A stretch of DNA of 19,328 bases. Origin: JAUNQW01 sp043424615. Lineage in GTDB: Bacteria; Bacillota; Bacilli; Lactobacillales; Carnobacteriaceae_A. Made by a program: the position numbers and the translations under genes. Positions 7,170 through 16,019 of this stretch are shown here, one piece after another. Every line of letters begins with the position of its first letter. The stretch's first letter is position 1. Where the stretch lies: NCBI GenBank assembly GCA_043424615.1, contig JBHWOX010000058.1:1-19328 (forward strand), written 5' to 3'. A model generated the notes under the pieces. The model did no database searches and was not told the DNA's origin. It was given only the letters and a program-made list of their open reading frames with translations.

Positions 7170-8496
7170 CCTTGTCCTCCTTCAATTGAAAGGCTTGCTG
7201 GAAGCTCTTTGGATCTATTTGGTTGGCTGCTTGTTGTTGATCTTTCAAGGCCTCTTGATAGGCATTTTCACTCGTCATAACGTGTTCAATAGCCTGGGCT
7301 AATTTTTCAAGCTTATTTGCTGGAAAAATGTGCTTAGCCGCTATGTAAGATCTTTCATGGGCAGTTTCTTCAAAAGCGAAAATAGGAAGTTGGTGGTCAA
7401 AGGCCCGTCTGACGGCTTGAAAAATTTCATTAGAGTGATTGATATCTAAGTAGATATTAGATTGCTGGTAAAGGTCTAACAATTTAGATTGTGAGGCATT
7501 GGGATATAAACTCACATTGCCCTTGCCTTCAAAGGCCTTCAAGCGATCAGACATTTCAGTAATAGCTGCAATTGAAAAATGGCAATGTGGCAGACGTTCA
7601 GTCAAGACATCCAGGCCTTCTATTTGATCGGAATTCGTTAAAATTAAGCAATGTTGGCCAGGCTGGGCTTCTTTTTCATACTGATAGAGATAGCCAAAAG
7701 GCTGAATATCGTCTTGCTGGCTAAGTTCTTGTATTTTTTTATAAGTATGTTGATTGGGGACAAGGATGCGCTTTGTTCGAGGGACTCCCCCACTTAAAAT
7801 AAATTGCATATTACCAGGGATTTCATCTTGAATCGGCTCTTGCCAGACTAAAAAGTCTTCTCCATCAGCTTCTAATCGCAGGGTCAAAAAGAAAGAAGTC
7901 GACAAGGAATTGTAAATGATGGATGAATAATCTAAACCACTTTCTTGTAAATAAAATAAGAAAAAGTCTATTTTATCCTTGAAGATATGGGTCTGACCCT
8001 GGTATGTCAAGATGTAGTCTTGGGTAATATGATTGTGAACTAAGACCTCGCATCCATTGACATCATAATAAGTCGTCACTGCCAGCTGGGATAATTTGTT
8101 CATTGAAATTCTGGCATAGCGTCGGCCGTATTGGTTGTAACAATCCACAAAACGAACCCGTCCCTGATCATCCAACCAATCGACTTTATTAATCAGTCGT
8201 TTTTCATGGGGCTGGGCATAGTAAATACGAGCCTTTTCCTGATGGTAGTGGGTCAGCTTAGCAGAGCTGGCATCCCCCGATATCTCCCAATAAGCGGGAA
8301 CTTTCAATTCATTGAAAAACAAGGCGCGTCCGTTAGGATCTTCTTGCCCCATAAAATAACTAAAAGGATCTAAAATATCAGGCGAAGCAAACCCATGATA
8401 GTCCAAAAGAACCGTCGGATGGTCCATGCCTGCTGCTAAAAAAGACTGGCGCAAGTCCCGGCTTGCTAAATCATCCTGCATAAATAAATTAATCAT
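7162..8496 (-). CDS. gtfB: SRRP O-GlcNAc transferase accessory subunit GtfB
   Basis: GtfB is the adhesin-binding partner of GtfA. The two form a cytoplasmic complex that starts O-glycosylation of serine-rich repeat proteins with GlcNAc; GtfB keeps a GT-B fold but is not itself catalytic. The 444-aa length is close to streptococcal GtfB (about 447). The N-terminus MINLFMQDDLASRDLRQSF and segments such as WLDDQGRVRFVDCYNQYG are typical of the family, and a GT4-like C-terminal half follows (LILTNSDQIEGL, then YLDINHSNEIFQAVRRAF). It overlaps gtfA by 8 nt (ATGATTAA) with AGGAGGTC just upstream, and overlaps asp4 by 8 nt. This suggests matched production with GtfA. Confidence 0.92.
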   Translation of the reverse strand: MINLFMQDDLASRDLRQSFLAAGMDHPTVLLDYHGFASPDILDPFSYFMGQEDPNGRALFFNELKVPAYWEISGDASSAKLTHYHQEKARIYYAQPHEKRLINKVDWLDDQGRVRFVDCYNQYGRRYARISMNKLSQLAVTTYYDVNGCEVLVHNHITQDYILTYQGQTHIFKDKIDFFLFYLQESGLDYSSIIYNSLSTSFFLTLRLEADGEDFLVWQEPIQDEIPGNMQFILSGGVPRTKRILVPNQHTYKKIQELSQQDDIQPFGYLYQYEKEAQPGQHCLILTNSDQIEGLDVLTERLPHCHFSIAAITEMSDRLKAFEGKGNVSLYPNASQSKLLDLYQQSNIYLDINHSNEIFQAVRRAFDHQLPIFAFEETAHERSYIAAKHIFPANKLEKLAQAIEHVMTSENAYQEALKDQQQAANQIDPKSFQQAFQLKEDKDV

Positions 8497-9991
8497 GCTT
8501 GACCTCCTCTATCAATTGAGCCCATTGTTCTTTGACACGTTCATCCAAGTAAGTCTCTGCTTGCTGGTAGGAGGCTTGGTGCATAGCTTCTATATCTGAT
8601 TGGAAGACTTGGACAATTCCTTGGGCGATGCCACCAACAATTTCATCCGTCGACCGGTCAGTATTTTCGACGATGAATCCTGATTGGCCATCTTCAATAA
8701 AAGCTTGGCTACCGTATCGAACATTGAGGCCAATCATGGCACATCCTGATCCAATCGCCTCCAACATGGTTAAGCCAAAGCCTTCACTGGTCGAAGCTGA
8801 AATATATAGCTCGTAATTTTCATAAACGTCTGTTAACTTTTGGTGCCCTTTTAATTGAATATACTCTCCAGCTCCCAGGTCAGTGATGAGTTCTGTTAAA
8901 CGCTGCCTTTGATTGCCTTCACCATAAATATCAAAGGCCAAATCGGGGATGACTTCCTTAGCTTGGACCACTGCGCGAATAATCCAATCAATATTTTTTT
9001 CTGCCGCCAAGCGAGAGGCAGTCATAATTGAATAAGGTTGACGACCGCTTGGACTCTCACGAAGCTGGTCCAACGAACCCACAGGTATAGCCAGGGCTCT
9101 TGGAACTTTGCCATAATAATGGCGGAACTGCTCTTGTAAAATATCTACTTGCTCTTGAGTAGAGGCAATAAAATAATCAAAGGCTTCAGCATTGGTGAAT
9201 TGATAGTCGTAGTAGTTGTTCCACAAAATATAATCATCTGACAGAAGATGTTCAGAAAAATGCTCAGCGTGAATCACCACAGCAACACTTGCTTCATTTT
9301 TATGGGTCAAAATTTGTTCAGCCTGACCCGATGCCCGATCAATAATGACCAGGTCTTCTTTTTGAAAATTCAATTGGGCAACAAAATAAGCCAGCATTTC
9401 TTTTTGGGAATAAAAGATATGACCATTGAGCGTAAATATAGACTCTTCCCCATCTAAAATCTCTTCATAAGCCGTCGAACCGTCTTCATTATAAAATCGA
9501 CGAAGGTAGACATGAGCTTTGCCATCCAAGGGGGCATAAAATTCGGTAAAAAGGCGGGTATGGGTGAAGTAGTCTTTACGAATCAGTTTTTGATTAGACA
9601 CATACTCCACCCGTTCGACAATGTCTTCTGTCCCTTTTTTCAGATAACACGTTAAAAAGTCTTTTTCGTTTTCAAAATAGTAACGAACCAAATCTCCTTC
9701 ACGGTAATCGTGATGGATTGGTCTAGAAATAGTTTGCAAAAATTCAGCTAGGGTTACTGTCGAAGGCCCTATAGGAATATCTGTAAAATACTGGTACATC
9801 CAGATGACTTCATCATCCTTGAAACCCATATTAGCTGTTAGATTTTGAATATTAGTGTTAGCAATAAATTCTGTAAAAATAAATTTAGCATCAATTCCTA
9901 GTTGACGAAAGATATGGGCGCGGTAAAGTTGAGCATATTCGACTCCACTAGACGCCCATCCTATACCGAGATTAAAATTATAGACTGTCAT
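8489..9991 (-). CDS. gtfA: SRRP O-GlcNAc transferase catalytic subunit GtfA
   Basis: A GT4-family, GT-B fold glycosyltransferase that transfers GlcNAc from UDP-GlcNAc to serine/threonine of the unfolded adhesin in the cytoplasm, with GtfB. The 500 aa fit the family (about 500-506). MTVYNFNLGIGWASSGVEYA is the diagnostic N-terminus. The inserted adhesin-binding domain spans about 50-210. VVIHAEHFSEH lies at 239-249, TASRLAAEKNID at about 324-335 and the nucleotide-sugar-binding motif EGFGLTMLEAIGSG at 403-416, with both glutamates of the E-x7-E motif present. The ATG follows AAAGGAG, 16 nt after the secA2 stop. The two genes are adjacent as in streptococcal and staphylococcal SRRP loci. Confidence 0.95.
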   Translation of the reverse strand: MTVYNFNLGIGWASSGVEYAQLYRAHIFRQLGIDAKFIFTEFIANTNIQNLTANMGFKDDEVIWMYQYFTDIPIGPSTVTLAEFLQTISRPIHHDYREGDLVRYYFENEKDFLTCYLKKGTEDIVERVEYVSNQKLIRKDYFTHTRLFTEFYAPLDGKAHVYLRRFYNEDGSTAYEEILDGEESIFTLNGHIFYSQKEMLAYFVAQLNFQKEDLVIIDRASGQAEQILTHKNEASVAVVIHAEHFSEHLLSDDYILWNNYYDYQFTNAEAFDYFIASTQEQVDILQEQFRHYYGKVPRALAIPVGSLDQLRESPSGRQPYSIMTASRLAAEKNIDWIIRAVVQAKEVIPDLAFDIYGEGNQRQRLTELITDLGAGEYIQLKGHQKLTDVYENYELYISASTSEGFGLTMLEAIGSGCAMIGLNVRYGSQAFIEDGQSGFIVENTDRSTDEIVGGIAQGIVQVFQSDIEAMHQASYQQAETYLDERVKEQWAQLIEEVKHD

Positions 9992-10007
9992 CGTCGACTC
10001 CTTTCTC

Positions 10008-12392
10008 TTAAGGGAAGTAGAGGATCGGTTGACCTGAAGAATACTCCACCGTTGACAAGCTAATATTTTGAATGAAATCTTGCTTAATCTCTGCCTTCAT
10101 CCGATCATAAGATCGAACGGCTTCTTCTTGATATTCATAGACCGGGTTTTTTTGCGCGGAGGCTCGGCTGCTGACAACCGTCTTGAATTGACTGAGATAG
10201 TCCACCTGTTCTACCCAATTTTTATCAATAGCTTTTAGTATACATTTTCTCTTAAAATCTTCATACCATTCATCTGTTAGTAGACCTTTTTTTTCTTCAA
10301 TATTTTCATGGATAATTGTTAGCATGTGTTCCGATAAATCTTTACGGTTCATGCGCTTGAGGTCTAGCTGACCCGGCTTATAGTTATAAGACAAATTATC
10401 ATAAATAAAGCGCTCAATTTTTTGTTCATCTAGATCCTCCCACTGTTGAAGGAAATGGTCGACCACTTCTCGCCCAATTTCTAAGCTGTTGATTTCATCT
10501 ATATGATCCCCTCTTAAAAGATAGTCACGCTCCCGGTAGATGATTTCACGTTGATAACGAAGATTGTCATCAAAAAGAACGGCTTGTTGGCGAGACATCT
10601 TGCCTTGGCTATCCGCATTTTTTTGGGCCTGATCAAATACTTTCTGATATTTTTTCTGACTCAAAGGTTCAAAACTTGCTTCATAATTGGGATGGTCTTC
10701 CATTGAAAAATGATACTTTTCAGGACCATATTTTATAATCAAGTCATCTTCCAGGCAGGCAAAAAACTGGGTCATGCCAGGGTCTCCCTGACGACCGGAT
10801 CGTCCCCGCATCTGCAAGTCGCTACGTTCTGACATTAAGCGCTCTGTGCCGACAATGCAAAGGCCACCTAAGTCGTGAACCCCTTCGCCAAGTTTTATAT
10901 CGGTACCACGTCCAGCCATGGAGGTAGCTACAGTGACGGCTCCCCATTGACCGGCTTCTTTAATAATGGCCGCTTCCTTGGCTGCATTATAGGCATTTAA
11001 TACATTATGGGGAACCCCCTTATCCAAGAGTAAGGAAGAATAGAGAGAGGAGATTTCTACTGATCCTGTCGAAATCAAAACCGGCTGGCCTGTTCGATGG
11101 CGGTCTAGAATATACTCCAAAGAGGCCGCCACTTTTTCTGGAAAAGTACGGTAATAAATATCTGGATAGTCGATGCGTATATTTGGTTTGTTAGGAGGAA
11201 TTTGAACCGTAATCATATCATATATGTCATTAAATTCAGATTCCGCCGTTTTCCCCGTACCAGTCATGCCAGACATTTTTTTAAATAGCTTAAAAAGATT
11301 TTGGTAGGTAATATTGGCCATGGATCGATTGTCTTTAGATAATTCGACTTTTTCCTTAGCCTCAATAGCCTGGTGACTGCCTGACTGGAGTTGAGTTCCT
11401 TCTAGTACTCGGCCATTACGCTGATCTAAGAGTTTAACCTTCCCATCTTGAACCACATAATCTTGGTTCAACTGATAAAGAAAATGAGCCTGCAAGGCTA
11501 ATTGAATGTGGCGAGCATACTCACTAAGTTCAAGAGAATAAAGGTTGTCTACCCCCAGAAAACGTTCTGCCTTATCGATGCCTGAATCTTTAAGCCAAAC
11601 CGCATCTTCCTCTTCAGTCATTTCATAATCTGACTCGTCCAGCATACGTACAAATTGGTCACAAATATGATATAAATTCGATTGGACTCGGGGTGAGCCT
11701 GAAATAACTAAAGGACTGATGGCATCATCCAGTAAAACTTCATCAATTTCGTCAATCAATACATAATTTAAGGGGCGCATATAAGTTTTATCCTGATCAT
11801 CGGCTAAATGGTCAATTAAATAGTCAAAGCCCAAAGATCCATTGGTCGTGTAAACAATATCAGCGGCATAGATTTCTCTCTTATCCTCCGCCTCTAATTC
11901 CTCACCTTCAGGTCGTTCAGGAACACCCGAAGCAGTTGTTAGGCCTAAAAACTCATAAACCGGTCCGATTTCATCCAAGTCACGCCGACTTAAATACTCA
12001 TTGACTGTGACCATAATAGCCCCTTCGCCAGTCAGTGCGTTCAGGTACATGGGCATAGTCGCTGTCAATGTCTTTCCTTCACCAGTCTTCATTTCAGCAA
12101 CATGGCCAGAATGCATGACGATAGCCCCCATGACTTGAACATCATAGGGGAACATGCCGAGGACCCTTTTATCGGCCTCGCGAACGACTGCAAAAGCTTC
12201 CACCATCAAATCATCCAAATGTTCACCATCTGCCAGCCGAGCTTTGAATTCGGCTGTTTTAGCTTGCAATTCTGCATTCGATAAAGACGACATCTGGTCC
12301 TTTAATCGATTAATCTTTTTTAAAGAAGATTTGACCTTGCTCAACCGAAGGCGATTTAAAAAATCCCGCCCCTCATCTTTCCTTCTTGCCAT
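10008..12392 (-). CDS. secA2: Accessory Sec ATPase SecA2
   Basis: SecA2 is the motor ATPase that drives the glycosylated SRRP through SecY2. The 794 aa agree with streptococcal SecA2 (about 793). The Walker A region MKTGEGKT ends at about 108, Walker B/DEAD-type motif VLIDEID is at 211-217, followed by LVISGSPRVQSNLY, which marks SecA2 rather than SecA1; SMAGRGTDIKLG is at 491-502 and the arginine-finger region QMRGRSGRQGDPG at 527-539. The helical scaffold follows. The protein ends GQPILYFP, without the cysteine-rich zinc tail of SecA1, as expected. The start has AAGGAGG at ideal spacing and overlaps asp3 by 20 nt. No ATPase residues appear to be missing. Confidence 0.96.
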   Translation of the reverse strand: MARRKDEGRDFLNRLRLSKVKSSLKKINRLKDQMSSLSNAELQAKTAEFKARLADGEHLDDLMVEAFAVVREADKRVLGMFPYDVQVMGAIVMHSGHVAEMKTGEGKTLTATMPMYLNALTGEGAIMVTVNEYLSRRDLDEIGPVYEFLGLTTASGVPERPEGEELEAEDKREIYAADIVYTTNGSLGFDYLIDHLADDQDKTYMRPLNYVLIDEIDEVLLDDAISPLVISGSPRVQSNLYHICDQFVRMLDESDYEMTEEEDAVWLKDSGIDKAERFLGVDNLYSLELSEYARHIQLALQAHFLYQLNQDYVVQDGKVKLLDQRNGRVLEGTQLQSGSHQAIEAKEKVELSKDNRSMANITYQNLFKLFKKMSGMTGTGKTAESEFNDIYDMITVQIPPNKPNIRIDYPDIYYRTFPEKVAASLEYILDRHRTGQPVLISTGSVEISSLYSSLLLDKGVPHNVLNAYNAAKEAAIIKEAGQWGAVTVATSMAGRGTDIKLGEGVHDLGGLCIVGTERLMSERSDLQMRGRSGRQGDPGMTQFFACLEDDLIIKYGPEKYHFSMEDHPNYEASFEPLSQKKYQKVFDQAQKNADSQGKMSRQQAVLFDDNLRYQREIIYRERDYLLRGDHIDEINSLEIGREVVDHFLQQWEDLDEQKIERFIYDNLSYNYKPGQLDLKRMNRKDLSEHMLTIIHENIEEKKGLLTDEWYEDFKRKCILKAIDKNWVEQVDYLSQFKTVVSSRASAQKNPVYEYQEEAVRSYDRMKAEIKQDFIQNISLSTVEYSSGQPILYFP

Positions 12393-12915
12393 TTCTCAAC
12401 CTCCTTCTTTTTCTCACTTCTAATTGTTTGGGTCTGTCCATGATAGCCTGGCTCATTTCTTCATAATCCAAGTCAGCAAAAACAGCTTGCTCTTCCTTTT
12501 CGGATAAGATAAAAGATCGGAAATAAAGTTCCTCATGACTCGAGTTGATAAGCGCAAGTTCATAGGAAAAGGCTGAAAGTGGATAAATAAACTCCCCTCC
12601 TCCATCCAGATAGACTTCAGATATTTTTTCACCCGCCATATCAAAAAAAGTCAAACAAGGGATGACCGAGCCCACAGGACTGGCATCGAAATCAGCTATC
12701 AAACGGTAGGAATGTCCACCTTTTAAAAGAGGAAGATTAGGAGTAGTCCGATTGGCCCAATAAGCCGTGTGTGACCGCCAAGTCTGGATAGCTTTACCCG
12801 AAGCCATGCCAGGATTTTGATAAAAGACCCCCTGTTTTTGTAACTGAATCCTAGCTCCAAACAGATAGGTTTTTTCATCGACTCGGTCCCATGAAATCCG
12901 TATCGCTGTTTTCAT
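12373..12915 (-). CDS. asp3: Accessory Sec protein Asp3
   Basis: Asp3 is a cytoplasmic member of the Asp1-Asp2-Asp3 complex that binds the adhesin and SecA2 and is needed for export. I start it at the ATG at 12913-12915 (MKTAIRISWDRVDEKTYLFG), six nt after GGGGAGG, rather than six codons earlier; this gives 180 aa. Family features are the repeated tryptophans and the compact beta-rich core (VFYQNPGMASGKAIQTWRSH, then HSYRLIADFDASP). The C-terminus ends in a strongly basic tail (RKRRRLRNGKKER), partly in the region that overlaps secA2. It overlaps asp2 by 41 nt and secA2 by 20 nt, which is unusually compact. Confidence 0.9.
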   Translation of the reverse strand: MKTAIRISWDRVDEKTYLFGARIQLQKQGVFYQNPGMASGKAIQTWRSHTAYWANRTTPNLPLLKGGHSYRLIADFDASPVGSVIPCLTFFDMAGEKISEVYLDGGGEFIYPLSAFSYELALINSSHEELYFRSFILSEKEEQAVFADLDYEEMSQAIMDRPKQLEVRKRRRLRNGKKER

Positions 12916-14464
12916 TTTCTTCCTCCCCTTCAAAATTGGCTAATAATCGACGATATTGATTAACAAACCAGCTGCCAATTTTTTGACTTTCATCATTGTG
13001 CCGCCCCATATACCCTCGGCTGATAATGCGCGAGGAGCTCTCAGCTAAACAATCTAAAATACTGTAGTAAGCGGTGGTATCATAGTCATCTTGCTCCATG
13101 TAAGCAATCGCTAGGGTGGTGCGATCAAAATCAGCTAATTTTAGGCGCCGGCTTAAGAGCTGGTCCAACTGATCCAAACCTTCTTCTGTGACCTTTCCTA
13201 GCTCTTTTAAAACCATATCCAAAGATGTCATAAATTCATTGGGCCGCTTAATGCGTAAGTTCCGAGCCACCTGGCTAATATGAATCAAAGGTTTACCAAC
13301 AATAATCGCATAAGGAGAAAAGAAACTCCCGTAATACAAGGCCCCAAAAGTCCCCATTGAAAGGCCTGAGAAAATAACTTGGTCATGGTCAAATCCTAAA
13401 TCATCTAAGGTATCCTTAATTTTTTTTATTAATAGCTTTTCCAATTCATCTGAAGCCATATAAAAATCGCCCCCCTCCAATCGGGGGTCAGTCACCAACA
13501 AGTAGGGATGGTCAAATCCCTTCATCATGAAAAACCCTTCAAAACCCTCCGCTGTCCGATAACCAGAAAAATAAATATTCAAAGGCGGCTTCAAATTACC
13601 AGGGTGGAAGTAGCAGGCCAACTCTTCTCGATTCTCGTCAAATAATCGTTCACCACCTAAAAGATATTGGCCGAATTTACCTCGAGAATAGCGCATATGT
13701 AAGGGCCCTAACGAAAGCTTCCCTTGGCCTTTAACAAAGACGTTAAAGGATAAGACACAGCTTTCACCTATATCAACATGGCATTGATCGGGTGACTGTA
13801 AGTTAAACCACACTTCTTGAATCAGCTGATCATTATGAGGATGAAAGGCGCTGACCTTAAGCGCTAATTCCAACTGGTCTGATGCTTCAAATTCCAACCA
13901 AAAATCTAAAGGTTCATAGCGCTCATGATTGACATTTGATTTGAGACTAGCCAGCGGAATCCAATCGTCACAAGAAATGTCATTTAATTGAAGCCGGTGA
14001 TGGCCGACATATTCCAGATGAAAAGTGCTTGGATGAAGAATATCAAATTGGCCAATTTGTCGCCTTTCCCCATATTGATTTGAGAAAAAGTAACGGTAAA
14101 AGTCCAATAGCCATTCATCCTGGCTTTGGATGGACAAGTCCAAAATCCAGGGCTGAGCTCGCCGCTCGAATAAGATCCAAGTGGAATGATCCATGACCAT
14201 CTTTTCATCCACGACAAAGGCATAGGGGTCTGCAAGGTCCAGTAATGTTTCGAAGTCAAAATTCTTTTCAAGTAGTCCGGTTATAAAAATCAAGCTGTAA
14301 GAAGGAATAGCTTCTTCCCCTTCTTCAACACTTGCTAACCAATCATCAAAATTTTCGACCGCAACATAATCCCAAAGAGTTGGCAAATCCTGCCAAACGC
14401 TTGTAGGATTCCAGCAATCCTCACCGTCACCAATTTGTAATACTTTGACTCTTGCCTTACTCAT
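12875..14464 (-). CDS. asp2: Accessory Sec protein Asp2, SRRP O-acetyltransferase
   Basis: Asp2 has two roles in streptococci: it is part of the Asp1-3 export complex and it O-acetylates GlcNAc on the adhesin using a Ser-acid-His triad of alpha/beta-hydrolase type. The start at 14462-14464 (MSKARVKVLQIGDGEDCW) has GGAGGGAGAGG upstream and gives 529 aa; an ATG 20 codons earlier lies inside asp1. The nucleophile motif GLSMGTFGA places Ser369. MEQDDYD supplies the acid (Glu457 or Asp459) and GRHND gives His489. The Ser369/Asp459/His489 spacing of 90 and 30 residues equals, from memory, that of the S. gordonii triad. The C-terminus adds an acidic tail. It overlaps asp1 by 8 nt (ATGAGTAA). Confidence 0.93.
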   Translation of the reverse strand: MSKARVKVLQIGDGEDCWNPTSVWQDLPTLWDYVAVENFDDWLASVEEGEEAIPSYSLIFITGLLEKNFDFETLLDLADPYAFVVDEKMVMDHSTWILFERRAQPWILDLSIQSQDEWLLDFYRYFFSNQYGERRQIGQFDILHPSTFHLEYVGHHRLQLNDISCDDWIPLASLKSNVNHERYEPLDFWLEFEASDQLELALKVSAFHPHNDQLIQEVWFNLQSPDQCHVDIGESCVLSFNVFVKGQGKLSLGPLHMRYSRGKFGQYLLGGERLFDENREELACYFHPGNLKPPLNIYFSGYRTAEGFEGFFMMKGFDHPYLLVTDPRLEGGDFYMASDELEKLLIKKIKDTLDDLGFDHDQVIFSGLSMGTFGALYYGSFFSPYAIIVGKPLIHISQVARNLRIKRPNEFMTSLDMVLKELGKVTEEGLDQLDQLLSRRLKLADFDRTTLAIAYMEQDDYDTTAYYSILDCLAESSSRIISRGYMGRHNDESQKIGSWFVNQYRRLLANFEGEEENENSDTDFMGPSR

Positions 14465-16010
14465 CTGCCTCTCCCTCCAACAGTTTCTTCCATCGTTCAA
14501 CCACTTTAGCGTTGTAATGTTCATTAATTAGATTCACTGAAAAAACCAAGGCTTCATTCCAATGTTTTAAGCCGTCCAGATAATAAATCAGACCCTCTTT
14601 CAATTGCTGATCATTTTCAGCAATATAGCCATTTTTTAAATGGTGGACATAAGTGGATTCAACAGCATTTATCTGTGGAATCCCCACACTGACAGCCGCA
14701 ATTTGTAAAAATAAGTCTGGTTTTGAGGATAAATCAACCACTAGTCTTACTTTTTCCAAGCCCTGAATAAAGCTGATATCATCATTGAAAGCTAAATAGC
14801 TAAAAATTGGGCCATCATTTTTTTCTGGCAACTTGTCTTCAAAATCTTGAACGTCCTCGGTTTCTTCTTGCCCTAAGTCATCTTGGAAATCCTTAACGAT
14901 ATTTTTCAACTTCTCTTCTCCTAAAAGTGATGAACCACGGCTAACTATCTGAAAACGGAGATAGGAATCTTTTTTATAAAGGTCTAAGCCTACTTTTAAA
15001 ATAGCCGTTAAATCTCTCTCATTGAGCTCAGAAGCATTGATAAAAATATACTGTTCCTTCACTTGCTGACTTTTCCCCAAACTCAAATGAGTATTATAGG
15101 GAGCAATCTGATAAATTTGAGTGCTTGCTCCTTGATCAGCCAGTTGCTGTTGAAGAATTTTTTCATTAAGGTCTGAATCCACCACTACAAGCTTGACTTC
15201 TCCAATTTGATTATCAAGATTTTCCCATTGATTTAGAAATCGGCGGCCTTGGAAAAAGGTAGGGACTAACTCACGCCCACCAAGGCTTGATAAAAGTAAA
15301 GCATTATGGACTGGGTGAGCAGCAAAGATGATAGGATCAGCTGGTGAAATGATATTTTTTTCCAACTGACTTAAACCTTCTTTAAGTAGGTCATCAATTG
15401 AATCATAAAGACTCTTTAAAAAACGATCGGCATATTTAGGATTGATGCTTACCTCTCCTTGTCCTGACAAATCCTGCCGAAATACTCGCTCTCCCTCAGG
15501 CGTTAAATAATCTTGGTAAATGGCCTGTCCCGCTTCATAAGCAATAAATGAAGAAATCCAACCACGATCGTCGACTATCAAAGACTTGATCAATTCTCCA
15601 TGTTCAAAACGATCAATTTGAGCCACATAGCCTAGTTGATGAAAGTGGACTTGGGCATAGAGATCCCCTTGAACTTGGACTCGAACACCATACAGATGAT
15701 AAATAAATTCTGCAGCCGGTGGCCAAGTTAAATGGCGCCAATCTAAGGATTGAGCATAACTGTCTTCAGCAGCTTGAAAATAATCAAACAAAGACAAATA
15801 AGAACTTCCATACAAGCCTTGAGCATGTAAGTTCAATCGTAGGTAGGGTTGGTAATTTAAAATGATAAGCTGACTAGGCTCACCATATTCTCTAAACATA
15901 CGGACTTGGTTAACCGTGTCATCAAAAGTATAGGCAAAGTTAGCACTCATTTTAGGTTGGGACCATCTTCGATCGGATGAATACCAAGCAGGAATAAAAT
16001 AATAAGTCAT
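14457..16010 (-). CDS. asp1: Accessory Sec protein Asp1
   Basis: Asp1 is a GT-B-like protein without glycosyltransferase activity. It organises the Asp1-2-3 complex and is essential for SRRP export. The 517 aa are near the usual 520. The N-terminus MTYYFIPAWYSSDRRW matches the conserved start of this family, and QLIILNYQPYLRLNLHAQGL with YLSLFDYFQ is also characteristic. The middle has an acidic, low-complexity linker (DLGQEETEDVQDFEDKLPEK), followed by the GT-B-like C-terminal part (VRLVVDLSSKPDLFLQIAAV, then GIPQINAVESTYV). The ATG is preceded by GGAGG that lies just before the secY2 stop, with a 9-nt gap between the genes. Identity is clear from sequence and order. Confidence 0.94.
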   Translation of the reverse strand: MTYYFIPAWYSSDRRWSQPKMSANFAYTFDDTVNQVRMFREYGEPSQLIILNYQPYLRLNLHAQGLYGSSYLSLFDYFQAAEDSYAQSLDWRHLTWPPAAEFIYHLYGVRVQVQGDLYAQVHFHQLGYVAQIDRFEHGELIKSLIVDDRGWISSFIAYEAGQAIYQDYLTPEGERVFRQDLSGQGEVSINPKYADRFLKSLYDSIDDLLKEGLSQLEKNIISPADPIIFAAHPVHNALLLSSLGGRELVPTFFQGRRFLNQWENLDNQIGEVKLVVVDSDLNEKILQQQLADQGASTQIYQIAPYNTHLSLGKSQQVKEQYIFINASELNERDLTAILKVGLDLYKKDSYLRFQIVSRGSSLLGEEKLKNIVKDFQDDLGQEETEDVQDFEDKLPEKNDGPIFSYLAFNDDISFIQGLEKVRLVVDLSSKPDLFLQIAAVSVGIPQINAVESTYVHHLKNGYIAENDQQLKEGLIYYLDGLKHWNEALVFSVNLINEHYNAKVVERWKKLLEGEADE

Positions 16011-16019
16011 CAGAACCTC

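Noticed and set aside
14465..14524. Asp2 start 20 codons further upstream
   Set aside because: That extension lies wholly inside asp1 and encodes no conserved residues. The ATG at 14464 has a strong ribosome binding site and the typical Asp2 N-terminus.
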